Positions 1-10,115 of a DNA stretch of 64,000 nt are shown in pieces. Positions within the stretch are counted from its first letter, which is position 1. Each line of letters begins with the position of its first letter. Below the pieces are notes generated by a model. The model searched no databases. It had not been told where the DNA came from and saw only the letters and a list, made by a program, of their open reading frames with translations. This DNA comes from Papio anubis (lineage: Eukaryota; Chordata; Mammalia; Primates; Cercopithecidae): positions 86,201,277 through 86,265,276 of the forward strand of contig NC_044984.1 of assembly GCF_008728515.1 (NCBI RefSeq). Reading direction: 5' to 3'. The translations under genes and the position numbers were made by a program.

Positions 1-204
1 GCTTAATGTCCATGCCATGTTGCAGGTGGATGGAGTTTAAGTAAAGATTTGAGAAGTGGAGACACAAAATACTGTTAAGTGAAAAATCAAATTGTTAAAA
101 TAATTGATACAGCAAGATCCAAAATAAAAAACCTATTTTTATATATGGGCAAAGACTATAACTCAATATGTCAAAAATAAAAAATTAGTAACATAGTTTT
201 ATTT
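1..204. other. AT-rich unique sequence
   Basis: I see no gene or recognisable repeat here. The stretch is AT-rich and leads into an old MIR. Confidence 0.5.
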
Positions 205-400
205 ATAAGTGCCTGTAAGTGCTTTACATGCATTTCTATTAACCTGTTAAATTTTCACAGTAATTCCTTGCTATCATACATTTTGCACAAAGGGAAACAA
301 AGGCATAATGAGGTGAGGTTACTTGACCCAAGTCACACAACTGGTATGTGATGGTGCCAGAATTTGAAATCAGTCTAATTCCAGACACTGTTCACCTAAG
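205..400 (-). repeat. MIR SINE, antisense
   Basis: The order of blocks matches an antisense MIR: a 'gtgctttacatgcattt' block, then a degenerate 'aaggGAAACaaaGGCa' block where MIR has its gaaactgaggc segment, then 'GTTACTTGACCCAAGTCACAC' split by a few changes, and a terminal part ending near the caccactct region. It is heavily diverged, as expected for an ancient mammalian SINE. Boundaries are approximate. Confidence 0.75.
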
Positions 401-653
401 TCTCCATCACTCTAGCATTTTTCTCTAGGTGGTAGGATTATAAATGGTAATCATTTCTCTTTTTATGACTCTGAAACATTTTGCCAAATTTCCTATATTT
501 GTTTTATAATAAAAGATCCAAATAATACATATATATTTTGATGGCACTATCACATGCACGTCTTTCAAACAAATGGAGGGAAGAGAGAAGTATAGTGATT
601 TGATGAGTAACATTAATGAAAAGTTATTGATTTTTTTTCACTTTTTTCTTAAG
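401..653. other. Unique sequence before candidate exon
   Basis: No repeat is recognised. The last 25 bases (about 629-653) form a long T/C-rich tract ending in AAG, which makes a strong-looking splice acceptor for the candidate exon that follows. Confidence 0.45.
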
Positions 654-743
654 GATGACATCTATTTGAAAGCTAAAGATATAGAGTCAGCAGAGATAGG
701 GAAAATGAGAATACAAGAAAGAAAAGACATAAGATGAGTTTTG
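654..743 (+). other. Candidate (non-coding or poison) exon, 90 nt
   Basis: This segment is bounded by a strong acceptor (an almost unbroken T/C tract at 631-650 followed by aag) and by a donor reading ttg|gtaagtg at 743/744. One frame is open for 27 codons (starting D-D-I-Y-L-K) and then meets TGA eight bases before the donor. The other two frames stop early. If used, it would therefore be a terminal, untranslated or NMD-inducing exon. Seen: the splice signals and the stop. Inferred: that it is ever spliced. Chance pseudo-exons of this kind are common in introns, so confidence is low. Confidence 0.25.
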
Positions 744-905
744 GTAAGTGGGTCACGGTGTTTATGCAGGACCAATGTGAAAGAACATCCTAGGCTGAGT
801 GGCAGAGTTCAGAGAGGCATGGAGTATGCGAGACCGGCTGTGTGAATCAGGCCGTATCAAGAGGAATCAGAGTCTAAGCATGAGAGAGGAAACGAAAGAT
901 ATGTG
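744..905. other. Unique purine-rich sequence
   Basis: No gene or named repeat is recognised between the candidate donor site and the Alu. Confidence 0.4.
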
Positions 906-1121
906 TGGCCAAGCATAGTGGCTCACACCTGTAATCCCAACACTTTGGGAGGTTGAGTCCTTGAGGTCAGGAGTTCAAGACCAACCTGGCCAACCTGGTG
1001 AAACCCTGTCTCTACTAAAAATGCAAATATTAGCTGGGCAGAGTGGCACAAGCCTGTGATTCCAGCTACTTGGGAGGCTGAGGCTAGAGAATCACCTGAA
1101 CCCAGGAGGTAAAGGTTGCAG
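906..1121 (+). mobile_element. Alu, 3'-truncated (old S/J type)
   Basis: The sequence runs from an Alu-like start (ggccaagcatagtggctcac) through the left arm, the A-rich linker and part of the right arm, and breaks off after 'aggttgcag' into unrelated purine-rich DNA. There is no A tail. Many mismatches and a short deletion in the left arm after 'ggttgag' suggest an older AluS or AluJ. Confidence 0.9.
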
Positions 1122-2169
1122 AAAGGAAGAAAAGGAAGGGAAACAAGCCTTGGAAAGGAAAAATGATAGCATCAAAAGAAAGGAACTGAGTAAAGTTAGT
1201 CTAAGACACAATTTTTGAGATCGAGGGAATCACAATTGAGGAAATCTATTATTTTGCATGTCTATTTTTTTCGGAGGATTAAGTCAGTTGTAAGACCCTT
1301 TGATAAAATTGTACAGGGCCATGGTTTGGCTGAAGATAAATGAGAGGTAGAATTTGGAAAACCTTTGGGTAAGATGGGAAGTGAGGTGCTTGGGGGTGGA
1401 TACCTGTGTTACCAAGGGGTAAAAAGAGGCCATTCTTCCCACTGAAACAGTGATTTGTTTTACTTCCATGTAGGTTCTCTACCAGACTCTGAGTTCTCGC
1501 AAAGTAGAAATTCTTTTTCACCCTGGGACTCAATGTTCAAAGCACCATCTAGAACAAGGCAGTTACCATTTACTGTATAAGCATAAGATTAAATTTTTCC
1601 TACCATTATTAGTTTCCCGATAAAATGGAGGACAGTGACTCGGTTCCCTGGTTCTTGCTCTCAACTGCTAAATAGTATATCTCTGTCAAAGTTACGGCAG
1701 TCATGAAGAACCCCCCAAAAGTAGGTGTGATGCTTACAGAAGATTCAAGTTAGAGATGTGTAGAGGAAGAAAGAGCCCTAACACTGTTCTCAAGGCAGAA
1801 GGCCAAGCTCGTGTTTCTTAGTACTCTGATTACCTAATATGTCTGAAAGCCTACTCGACAGGCTGACTAACCTAGCCGCTATTCTATGTCTTTTCCACTG
1901 TGGGTCATAGAATCATTTTCAAGGAAGCTTGTCCACTTTTATCTGACTTCACTGCCACCAGCATGTCTAGAAATTGTTGAGAGGGCCAAAATAATGTTTC
2001 ATGGCAAGGCTGATTAGACAAGAAGTGAGAACAGATGACTTAAATTTTTTCTCTTATTTTTTTTGAGAAAAATAAGAGAATTGTCTGAAGTCAAACAACC
2101 AATACATCTGATTGTGGCAGGAATTGGGGACACTGGGTGGAGGAGGCGAGGAGCAGGCATCAGCCAGTT
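1122..2169. other. Unique sequence, no gene seen
   Basis: Roughly 1 kb without a recognisable repeat or convincing ORF. It contains the perfect hairpin at 2049-2080 listed separately. Confidence 0.5.
2049..2080. repeat. Perfect 13-bp inverted repeat (hairpin)
   Basis: The left arm TTCTCTTATTTTT (2049-2061) and right arm AAAAATAAGAGAA (2068-2080) are exact reverse complements separated by TTTGAG. The stem is AT-rich. No function is evident. Confidence 0.9.
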
Positions 2170-2552
2170 TGTATTAGTTTGTTCTCGCATTGTTATAAAG
2201 AAATACCTGAGAATGGGTAACTTATAAAGAAAGGAGGTTTAATTGGCTCACGGTTCTGCAGGCTGTATGGAAAGCATGGCTGGGGAGGCCTCAGGGAATT
2301 TACAATCATGGAGGAAGGTGAACGGGAAGCAGGCACATCTTACATGGCTGGAGCAGGAGCAAGAGAGTTAAGGGGGAGGTACTACACACTTTTAAACAAC
2401 AAGATCTTGTAATAACTCACGCATGATCATGAGAACAACAAGGGGGAAATCTGTCCCGTGATCCAATCACCTCCCACCAGGCCTCACCTCCAATATTGAA
2501 GATTACAATTTGACATGGGATTTTGGCAGGGACACAAATCCAAACCATATCA
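2170..2552 (-). mobile_element. Solo MaLR LTR (THE1/MST group), antisense
   Basis: The reverse complement runs from TGATATGGTTTG to an ACTAATACA end, the standard termini of MaLR (ERVL-MaLR) LTRs, and includes the catggctggggaggcctcag block. It is flanked by a perfect 5-bp target duplication, CAGTT (2165-2169 and 2553-2557), so this is an intact solitary LTR left by recombination between two LTRs. No internal retroviral sequence is attached. In its own orientation it could donate an antisense promoter or polyadenylation signal, but nothing here shows that. Confidence 0.9.
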
Positions 2553-2557
2553 CAGTT

Positions 2558-4514
2558 TCATTGCCATTTTCTTTAACTAAATAAGTAACATAAATAATCA
2601 AATCACTGTTGTGTATTTCAGAAAGGAAGCCTAAGGAAGGAAGGCATCCTGCACCATGTAGCTTCGTTTCTTTAAAAGGCAATTGTGAGGTCAACATCTA
2701 CTTAAACTTTACAATTTACTAAGCAATGTGGAATTCAACATGGAGATTAAGGTTCCTTTATGAGCATATGGCCACAAAAGCTTTCTGCTAATCAGGGTTT
2801 ATTAAATGTGACTTATTTGAATTTGTAACCAGGGCCCTGATCCTAAATTGTAAGCCCGCAAGGAAGGCTCTAGAAAAGACATTCCAATTAAACATGCCAC
2901 ATCAAGAGTGTGTCACAATGCGCCTCCAGGAATGCTTGCTTCTAGGGCTTGTGAGGTCCCAGAGATAACAGGGGCTTCTGAGCATGCACTATGCCTCCAT
3001 CAGTTGCATATAATTCAGTCTCCAAAAACAATTACATTTTTAGAAGTTACAATCTCCTTTTGGGAAGGAAAAAAGAAAAGATATTTTCCAAAACAAGGTA
3101 CAGAGACTTTGAGCACTGATTTATGCCGTTTTCCTTTCAAAAAGGCTGGGGTGGGAAGGTGGGAGTGGGCTGAGGAGAGAGAGTTTAACTTTAGAAATGT
3201 ACTCAACTCCCAGTTGTCACATTTGTTTCCTTCCCAGGCTGAATTTCTGTGACCAGTCGTAAAAGGTACAGTCAACCCGTCCTAAATAACAAATGCTGGA
3301 AACATTTATTATACCTAGTTCTTTAAATTATGAAAATGGCAAGTACATAAAATTTTCCACGCAAGTGCTTCTGTGATTTACTTCTCGAGCATCCTGAGCT
3401 AAATAGGCACTGAATGGGTTCTACTGCTGAGTGACACACATCAAAATTTAATTAAATCTCTGACCTAACATCCCCCTGGTTTCATTGATGAGGGAAGTCA
3501 CGGGTGGACCACGTCATTCTCAGGAGGTTAATGCAATTGTGAATTCTGAGGAGTCTCTCTCTATATACATATTTTTTGCCTGAGTGTTCTTTTCAAGTCT
3601 CATTAGATTATTATGAGTGTTATAGCTGTGCTAATCTTTTTCCAAGAAATGAACTTTTAAAATTGCACATTTTTTAAAGTGACTTCTGGAGTTACCATGG
3701 CAGCTTCATTAAAATACACAGAGATGAACATTATCACAGCTATGCCTGATCTATCCAGGGTTGTCAGGAAATGAGAATTCTGCATAAAGTGCATTCTCCG
3801 GTAGAGTTTGTAAAACTTGCCAGATAAAAAGCAGAGACATTCGGTTTAACAGTTTTACATGAAAAGCTTTCTATCATGTACTGCGTGCAGCTCTGTTTCT
3901 TTAAATGCATTCTTAATGACTCAAGGTCTCTGTTAGCAACAATTTACTGTGCTGTTGTGTTTTTGGCTCCTTTTTTGGACTTGGTTTGCCAGGGACATAA
4001 AGAATCATTTAAGACCCTATGAGAATAGTTTTGCCTCCCACCACCTAGCAAGGATAGATTTATACTGATATGCCACCTACATGGTCCAGGTGTCTTATAT
4101 CTTGCTGGGGGCTTGGCACCCAGAAATGGCGGATGGGTACTGAGATGCAATGTAGTTGGTTCCTGGAACATTTTTCTAGAAGCGAAACTGTAATTTTATA
4201 CTGGCTTCTTGACCCTTATAGTCTAAGAAATCCGCCACTCCTTGCCTCTCCTTAGATTTACCATGTGCTGATGGACTATTCCTTAACTGCTGTGAATTGA
4301 GTTCTTTAAGTAATTCCTTACATAGACATTTCTATGACTCTGAAGTAGGGACTAGGACTCAGCATTCATTATGACACTTAAGGTAAAGTTTCCATTTAAC
4401 ATTTATAGACTTCAATTTTCTCTAAAATAATGTAATTAAGTCAAAATATTATACATGTGGAATGTATAGTGCAATCTCTAACTCACAAGAACAATTCAAT
4501 AAATGAAAACAACA
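2558..4514. other. Unique, repeat-poor 2 kb
   Basis: No interspersed repeat is recognised across nearly 2 kb, which is long for this window. Open frames in it (for example 2908-3252) lack gene-like context. The part at about 3290-3960 has homeodomain-type AT motifs and mixed composition like a conserved noncoding element; see findings. Confidence 0.5.
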
Positions 4515-4794
4515 GGTCAGGCATGGTGGCTCACACCTGTAATCCCAGTACTTTGGGAGACCAAGGCAGGCAGATCACAAGGTCAAGAGATTGAGACCAT
4601 CCTGGCCAACATGGTGAAACCTCGTCTCTATATACAAAAAAATTAGCTGGGTGTGGTGGTGCACACCTGTAATCCCAGCTACTCAGGAGGCTGAGGCAGG
4701 AGAATCGCTTGAACCCCAGGAGTTGAAGGTTGCAGTGAGCCAAGATCGTACCACTGCAATACAGCCTGGTGACAGAATAAGACTCTGTCAAGAG
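4515..4794 (+). mobile_element. AluS-type element
   Basis: It is near full length with both arms: the left arm starts at ggtcaggcatggtggctcac, the central linker is atatacaaaaaaatt, and the right arm ends 'gacagaataagactctgtca'. The 'ggccaacatggtgaaac' segment favours AluS over AluY. Its 3' tail has evolved into the long purine microsatellite that follows. Confidence 0.93.
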
Positions 4795-4810
4795 AGAAGA
4801 AAGAAAGAAG

Positions 4811-4845
<35 letters not shown>

Positions 4846-5040
4846 GGAGGGAGGGAGGGAGGAGGGAAGGAAGGAAGGAAGGAAGGAAGGAAGGAAGGAA
4901 GGAAGGTAGGAAGGAAGGAAGGAAGGAAGGAAGGAAGGAAGGAAGGAAGGAAGGAAGGAAGGAAGGAAGGAAGGAAGGAAGGAAGGAAGGAAGGAAGGAA
5001 GGAAGGAAGGAAGGAAGGAAGGAAGGAAGGGAAAGAGAGA
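4795..5040 (+). repeat. (GAAA)n-(GA)n-(GGGA)n-(GGAA)n microsatellite
   Basis: A compound purine tract has grown from the Alu tail: GAAA/GAAG units, then GAGA, GGGA, and a run of about 40 GGAA units (about 4865-5029) broken once by 'ggtagg' near 4907, then GA again. It is probably very polymorphic. Six-frame translation gives long artificial KEGR or FLPS repeats, which are not proteins. Tandem GGAA is the ETS-factor core, so tracts of this kind can act as ETS binding platforms. Confidence 0.97.
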
Positions 5041-5335
5041 GAGATAAAAGAAAATAAAGAAAAGAAAAGAACCATATATATAGAACTTGATAAAAGTTGT
5101 GGATAAAATGATTAATAAAAAGTTTTAGTGTATAGACTATGTTAGGATCTTGAAGTTTTATTTTGGTATCAGCATCGAGCTGCCATGAAATGACTATTGA
5201 CCTGTCTAGGTGGCATCTTTTTTATGTTCGTTGGCACTGTATAAAGTCTGCTACTAAGAAATTAGTTCATTCTGCCCTATAAACACTTTTTAATAAAATT
5301 AGAGGTTGCAAGTGTCTAACAGAATGCATTGAGCA
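5041..5335. other. Unique sequence
   Basis: No gene or repeat is recognised. Confidence 0.4.
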
Positions 5336-5337
5336 CA

Positions 5338-5547
5338 AATTCTGCTGTTGGCTTAGTAAAAAGATTGTGACTTTGACTTCAGAAAGAGCCAAATTCAGTT
5401 CCTGCCTGAACCACTAAAACAGGTTCCTAACCTTGGAGCTTGGCTCTTATAATCTCAGATCCTGTCTTTTCTTATCTCTAAAGTAAGGATGATACTACCT
5501 CCTTCTAGGATTAGAAAAAAATAATAAAGTTTTATACATAGTAAGCA
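5338..5547 (+). repeat. MIR SINE, sense
   Basis: It follows the sense MIR order: 'aagattgtgactttgacttcagaaagagcc', then a degenerate tcagttcctgcctgaaccact block, then a 'cttatctctaaagtaaggatgatacta' block for MIR's tcatctgtaaaatggggata segment, then 'agtaagcacataataaa'. The young Alu at 5565 landed at its 3' end. Confidence 0.65.
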
Positions 5548-5564
5548 CATAATAAAGCTATTCT
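5548..5564. repeat. Alu target-site duplication, left copy
   Basis: CATAATAAAGCTATTCT is repeated without mismatch at 5861-5877, on the other side of the Alu. Confidence 0.95.
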
Positions 5565-5860
5565 TTTTTTTTTTTTTTTGAGACGGAGTCTTGCTCTGTC
5601 GCCCAGGCTGGAGTGCAGTGGCCGGATCTCAGCTCACTACAAACTCCGCCTCCCGGGTTCCCGCCATTCTCCTGCCTCAGCCTCCCGAGTAGCTGGGACT
5701 ACAGGCGCCGCCACCTCGCCCGGCTAGTTTTTTGTATTTTTTAGTAGAGACGGGGTTTCACTGTGTTAGCCAGGATGGTCTTGATCTCCTGACCTCGTGA
5801 TCCGCCCGTCTCGGCCTCCCAAAGTGCTGGGATTACAGGCTTGAGCCACCGCGCCCGGCC
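5565..5860 (-). mobile_element. Young AluY of Old World monkey type
   Basis: A full-length antisense Alu, 296 bp with a 15-T tail, flanked by perfect 17-bp target duplications. It reads 'ggccggatctcagctcac', 'cacctcgcccggctagtttt', 'cgtctcggcctccc' and 'caggcttgagccaccgcg'. From memory, these positions typify cercopithecoid AluY (AluYR-type) copies and differ from human AluY. High CpG retention and the perfect duplication point to a recent insertion. This element is the main evidence for the lineage of the window. Confidence 0.93.
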
Positions 5861-5877
5861 CATAATAAAGCTATTCT
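5861..5877. repeat. Alu target-site duplication, right copy
   Basis: A perfect copy of 5548-5564. Confidence 0.95.
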
Positions 5878-6180
5878 AATTAATTTAGTTTCTAGAGGCT
5901 ATTATTATACATTTAAAATAAGAATGTACTTAATGTGGATTCAGGTGCCACTGAAAAATAAAATCTGAGTTCACAGGTAGCTGAATACTTGGGTCACTAG
6001 AAAGACTGATAATAGAGCGAGGTTCCCCACTACTGCTAAAGTAGTGGATCATCAACCACATTACAGGTTAGGAGAAGGGCATTACCCTCCCCTGCTTGCT
6101 CTTCCTTACATGTCAAGAAACCGTAAATACGTAGAAGAGACTGACATCCATTATCCTCTGGCCAAAAGAATCAAGCCTTC
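5878..6180. other. Unique sequence
   Basis: No gene or repeat is recognised. The 110-codon open frame from 6044 has no matching features. Confidence 0.4.
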
Positions 6181-6430
6181 CTCTGCCTTTTCGTGCTTTT
6201 CTAGTTGCCTTCAAACTCTCCTCCAAACTGATCTTAAAATTGCAACCAGCCCTGTTCTCTATGGCTCTTACCACTTCCAATCTAATACGCCATTTAGTTT
6301 TCCTTTTGGTATTTATTTTCCAGGTTCTCCTCACAAATATGTAAGTTCCACAAGAAGAGAGAATTTTATTCACTGATGTATTTCAAATACCTACATCAGG
6401 GCTTGGTATTGAGTAATATTTATTGACTAT
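6181..6430 (+). repeat. Probable L2 LINE 3' fragment, sense
   Basis: The segment ends like an L2 3' end: 'gtaagttccacaagaagag', then a 'cagggcttggtattgagtaatatttattgac' block corresponding to the L2 cagtgcctggcacatagtaggtgctcaataaa region. The pyrimidine-rich part before it also suits L2. It is strongly diverged and boundaries are loose. Confidence 0.5.
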
Positions 6431-6800
6431 AGAAATAAAGTTTTAGTATTGTTTTGCAAAGATTCTATTAAAAAAATAGTATTTTTGGACTGAATTCATA
6501 AAAGTTATTTAAGATATTTTAATTAATGATAAATTTGCAGTTTAAATACAGCAAACCAAAACAAAGCAAGCTTATCTTTTTCATTGTTTTGAACTATTGA
6601 TTTTGTGTTTACCTAAAACTGCTTGTTTTAGTTGAATCATACTCTGTTTTCTTTGGGTCGTTCAGCAGTGATGTTTTCTGCACGTAGGTCTTCAAACAGC
6701 TATGAAGAACTTGGTTGTGTGTTTGACTTTCTTTTTTTCAATTAAATTTCCTGAAGAACACAGTCTTTCATACACATCCTGCTCAGGGAATAAACTTGAA
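6431..6800. other. Unique AT-rich sequence
   Basis: No gene or repeat is recognised. Confidence 0.4.
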
Positions 6801-6813
6801 GTTCTATAATCTT

Positions 6814-7264
6814 TCTTTTTTTTCTTTTTTGAGACAGGGTCTTACTCTGTTCCCCAGGCTGGAGTGCAGTGGCATGATCTTGGCTCACTGCAGCCTCAAA
6901 CTCCTGGGCTCAAGCAGTTCTCCCATCTCAGCCTCTCAAGTAGCTGGGACTACAGTCATGTGCTGCCATGATGCCTGGCTAATCTTTCTTTTTTTTTTTT
7001 TTTTTTTTTGGTAGAGATGGGGGTCTCACTGCTGTATAGGCTGGTCCCAAACTCCTGGGCTCAAGTGATTCTCCTGCCTCAGCCCCCTAGTAGGTGGGAC
7101 TGCTTGTGGGAGTCACCATGCCCAGCTAATTTTTGTATTTTTTGTAGAGATAGGGTTTCATCATGTTGCCCCGACTAGTCTTGAACTCCTGGGTTCAAAC
7201 AATCCTCCCACCTCTGCCTCCCAAAGTGCTGGGATTACAGGTGTGAACCACCATGCCCAGCCGT
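6814..7264 (-). mobile_element. Trimeric AluJ-type element
   Basis: This antisense Alu is about 450 bp rather than 300 bp because it contains three arms. Two A-linker/arm junctions are visible on the + strand: one at about 6980-7012 (a 22-T run followed by ggtagagatgg) and one at about 7130-7150 (aatttttgtattttttgtagagata). A single diverged target duplication brackets the whole unit (GTTCTATAATCTT at 6801-6813, GTTCTATAACCTT at 7265-7277), so it behaves as one insertion or as one Alu that later gained an arm. High divergence and loss of CpG suit AluJ age. Confidence 0.85.
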
Positions 7265-7404
7265 GTTCTATAACCTTGAGGACTGTAAATACCTGTAATA
7301 GTTGGCCTTCATCACACGGTGGTGTATTTTAAAGAATGAAACACTTAGTGTTTCTACATAGCTTCACAGCGATGACCTACACCAGTGTTTCTCAAAGTAA
7401 CATC

Positions 7405-7922
7405 CAGTAGTTCCCCCCTATCCAGTAGCCTTGGTTTCACTTTCCAAGACCTCAGTTACCTATTATTAGTCATGGTCCAAAAACATTAAATGGAAAATCC
7501 AGGAGTAAACAAGTCATGTGTTTTAAATTGCCTGCCATTCTAAGGAGCTGATGAAATCTCCCAACGTCCCCAATCCAACTTGCTGGGAGTATGAATTATC
7601 CCTTGTCCAGGTGTCCATCTTGTACTCACCACATGCCTATTAGTCACTAGTCACCGTCCTGGTGATCAGATTGACTGTTGAGGTATCTCAGTGCTTACGT
7701 TCAAGTAACTCTTATTTTACTTTTATTACAATATGTTTTTACAATTGATCAATTTTATTACTAGTTATTGCTGTTAATCTCTCACTGTGCCTAATTTATA
7801 AATTCAATTTTATCGTAGACAGGTAGGAAAAAAATAGTATATGTAGAATTTGGTACTATTTGAGGTTTCAGGCATCCAGTGGGGGTCCTGAAACATATTT
7901 TCCAAGGATGGGGGGAATAATG
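7405..7922. mobile_element. Tigger-like (TcMar) DNA transposon, non-autonomous
   Basis: The ends form inverted repeats: CAGTAGTTCCCCCCTATC at the left, and at the right 'ggatggggggaataatg', whose complement reads CATTATTCCCCCCATCC. Internal blocks such as 'aaacattaaatggaaaatcc', 'agtcactagtcaccgtcc' and 'tttcaggcatccagtggggg' match my memory of a Tigger-family consensus. No transposase frame is open. The subfamily is uncertain. Confidence 0.75.
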
Positions 7923-7978
7923 TATATGCAAATTCCCCAGGAATATTATTAAAATGTACTTTGTGAATAGGGAGATCT

Positions 7979-7990
7979 GGGGGGGGGGGG
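7979..7990 (+). repeat. Poly-G run, 12 bases
   Basis: Twelve consecutive G, a rare homopolymer in primate DNA that is prone to length error in sequencing. Confidence 0.95.
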
Positions 7991-9600
7991 ACCCTACATA
8001 CTTCATTTCTAATCAATTCTCACTTGATGTTGATGTTGCTGGTTCAAAAAACACCTTTTGAGTAGCAAGATCCCAGATGACAATTTCTTATTTGCATTAG
8101 CCTATTTCTTCCTCAGTTGAATTTCAGTTTGATATCTCAAAGGGCAGAAGGGGAAGAACTTATACACTTATCTTTCATAGTTTGAAACCCAAGTCTGTTC
8201 ACGTTTTTACTCAATGATATTAAGCATAGATATCAAGTTTGCATACAGTGCCACTTACTATAAAATGTTACTTTTTAAGGAATAATCTAAGGACAGGTGT
8301 AGATGTTATTTTTTAATGAGGTTCAAATTTAGCACTGTAATGAACCTCACTGAAAAAGTAAAGCAGGAAATGGCAGATTTGTTTTGATAGAAACCAAGAA
8401 TTTTAAGTGTGTGTTGGCTTTACACTGTCTTTGAAACTGTGCTATGAAAACACAGGATCCAGGAAATGAGCCCAGCCAAGTGATTCCACTCTCTAAAGAT
8501 GTCAAAGTCGGTTCTCTGCAATATCCAAATGTTCCTCTTTTGGAAGTGAAATGAGGAAAAGCCTATAAAATTTCTAGCTGAGTAAACCAAGAGTGCTTTA
8601 TTCTCTTGTAAATCAGTTACAGTCCCTTAAATAAAAGCATGCTTCCTCCTGAAAGCAGCTGAAAGTTACATCTCTCTAGATGAGGCTTTGTTTTCTCTGA
8701 AAATGGGCAGGGGGCTAATTAATTTTTCTTTGTTTCTTTAAGAAAAATAAACTTAAAGAAATGGAGAATCTGGGTGTGTATGTGGAAGAAAGTGACTAGT
8801 TTTGATGCCCAGGCACGTCACAGTTCTTGTTTTGACTCAAGAATGATAAAACAGCAATGGCTTTGACCCATTGCCTTGTGGTGGGCTGAGTTTGCCATTG
8901 GTCACTGGAAGATCAAGGTCTGCCTTTCTGCCGACCAAGCATTCTCCTAGCTATTAGTCACTGTCTTCACTTAGAGTTCTCTTTTATGACTCAAGGCAGC
9001 CCTAACACTTCGGCTGGGCAAAACGGAAGTTCTTACTTAATTCAACCTGATGCAATAAAAATGGAAACAAACACGTCGCATTCTCCTTTTTCTTAAAAAT
9101 TTTGATAACATCACTGTGACAAGAGCAGTTAGAAAAACTTAAAGCAGAAAATAAGAAAATTATGGCTTCACTTGGGATTTTGATGTGGCAGAGTGAGAGT
9201 TTTTAAGGTTATACTACTGACACCGAAGCATTTGCCTTTGGAAATAGGTAAACTGAGCTTAAAATTTTCATGAGACAAATTAGATGTAATATCTTAAAAT
9301 CTCATAATTTTCCTTTCAGAGAACATCTGTTTTCTGAAGGAAAGCTGGCAAACCATGTTGCAATTAGAAGCTGAGACCATTTATAGTGAAGTGAACCTCA
9401 GGTTACTGAGGTTGACACTCTAAAGCAGGGATTCTTTACCTAGGAATCATGCCTATCCTATATTATTACACTCTGAAATCACATAGGATGCTGGTGCAAT
9501 TTACTAGGAGAAGGTACATTCACTTTCATCTTTGTAAAATGGTTCTGTGATTCTCCAAATAGGTGAATAACCATTTCACTAGTGTCTATCAGCATTTAAA
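7991..9600. other. Unique 1.6 kb, no gene seen
   Basis: No repeat or coding signal is recognised. A 10-bp inverted repeat (TTTCTTTAAG at 8733-8742 and its complement at 8752-8761) is the only structure noted. Confidence 0.5.
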
Positions 9601-9609
9601 ACATTCATG

Positions 9610-10115
9610 ACTTTGAGCTAAATATTCCATTTCCAGGGATTAATCCTATACAAATATTTATCCTAGTGAACAAGATATTTTAAAATATTATGGCATATTT
9701 GTATTATGGAAAACTCTACTCAGGTTAAAAACAATAAAGCTCACTTGGGAAACTGTCTAAGATGTAATAACTTAAGGGTAATTTGTTCATCAGGTAATCA
9801 ATAAAGCATCTACAATGTCAGGCACTGTATTTGGTACTAGGAATAAAAGTAAACAAATACTGACCCTTTTTTATTTTTATGATACTTGAAGTCTACAAGA
9901 GATCAATATGTATTTATAACACGTAAATAAAAATACGTGTTAGTGATTGCTTGCAGGTGTTTATTTACATATACTTATCAAAACTCTGGAAAAATATATA
10001 TCAAGAAGTAAGATTTTAAAATCTGGGACTTGAAAAGGAGATGAGGAGATATGTTTATTTTTTCTTCTATTTTGTTTGAATTTTATTAAATACAATATAT
10101 TACTTTTGTAATACC
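9610..10115 (+). repeat. Possible ancient L1M 3' end with insert
   Basis: The part at 9615-9725 resembles an old mammalian L1 3' region ('attccatttccagggatt', 'aaaacaataaagct'), and 9940-10115 resembles its 3' UTR ('agtgattgcttgcaggtg', 'ttttgtttgaattttatt'). An L2-like fragment lies between them. All matches are degenerate. Confidence 0.4.
9793..9895 (-). repeat. Probable L2 3' end, antisense
   Basis: 'atctacaatgtcaggcactgtatttggtactaggaataaaagtaaac' (split here only for reading) follows the antisense L2 3' end order: ctatgtgccaggcactgt, then ctagg, then a gaaacaaa block. It is very diverged. Confidence 0.4.

Noticed and set aside
4865..5029. Regular repeat considered as a CRISPR-like array
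   Set aside because: It is a 4-bp tandem unit with no spacers, in a primate genome.
4651..5106. 151-codon ORF with long KEGR repeats and its antisense FLPS counterpart
   Set aside because: It is a translation of an Alu right arm plus the (GGAA)n microsatellite. A tetranucleotide repeat without stops stays open in every frame.
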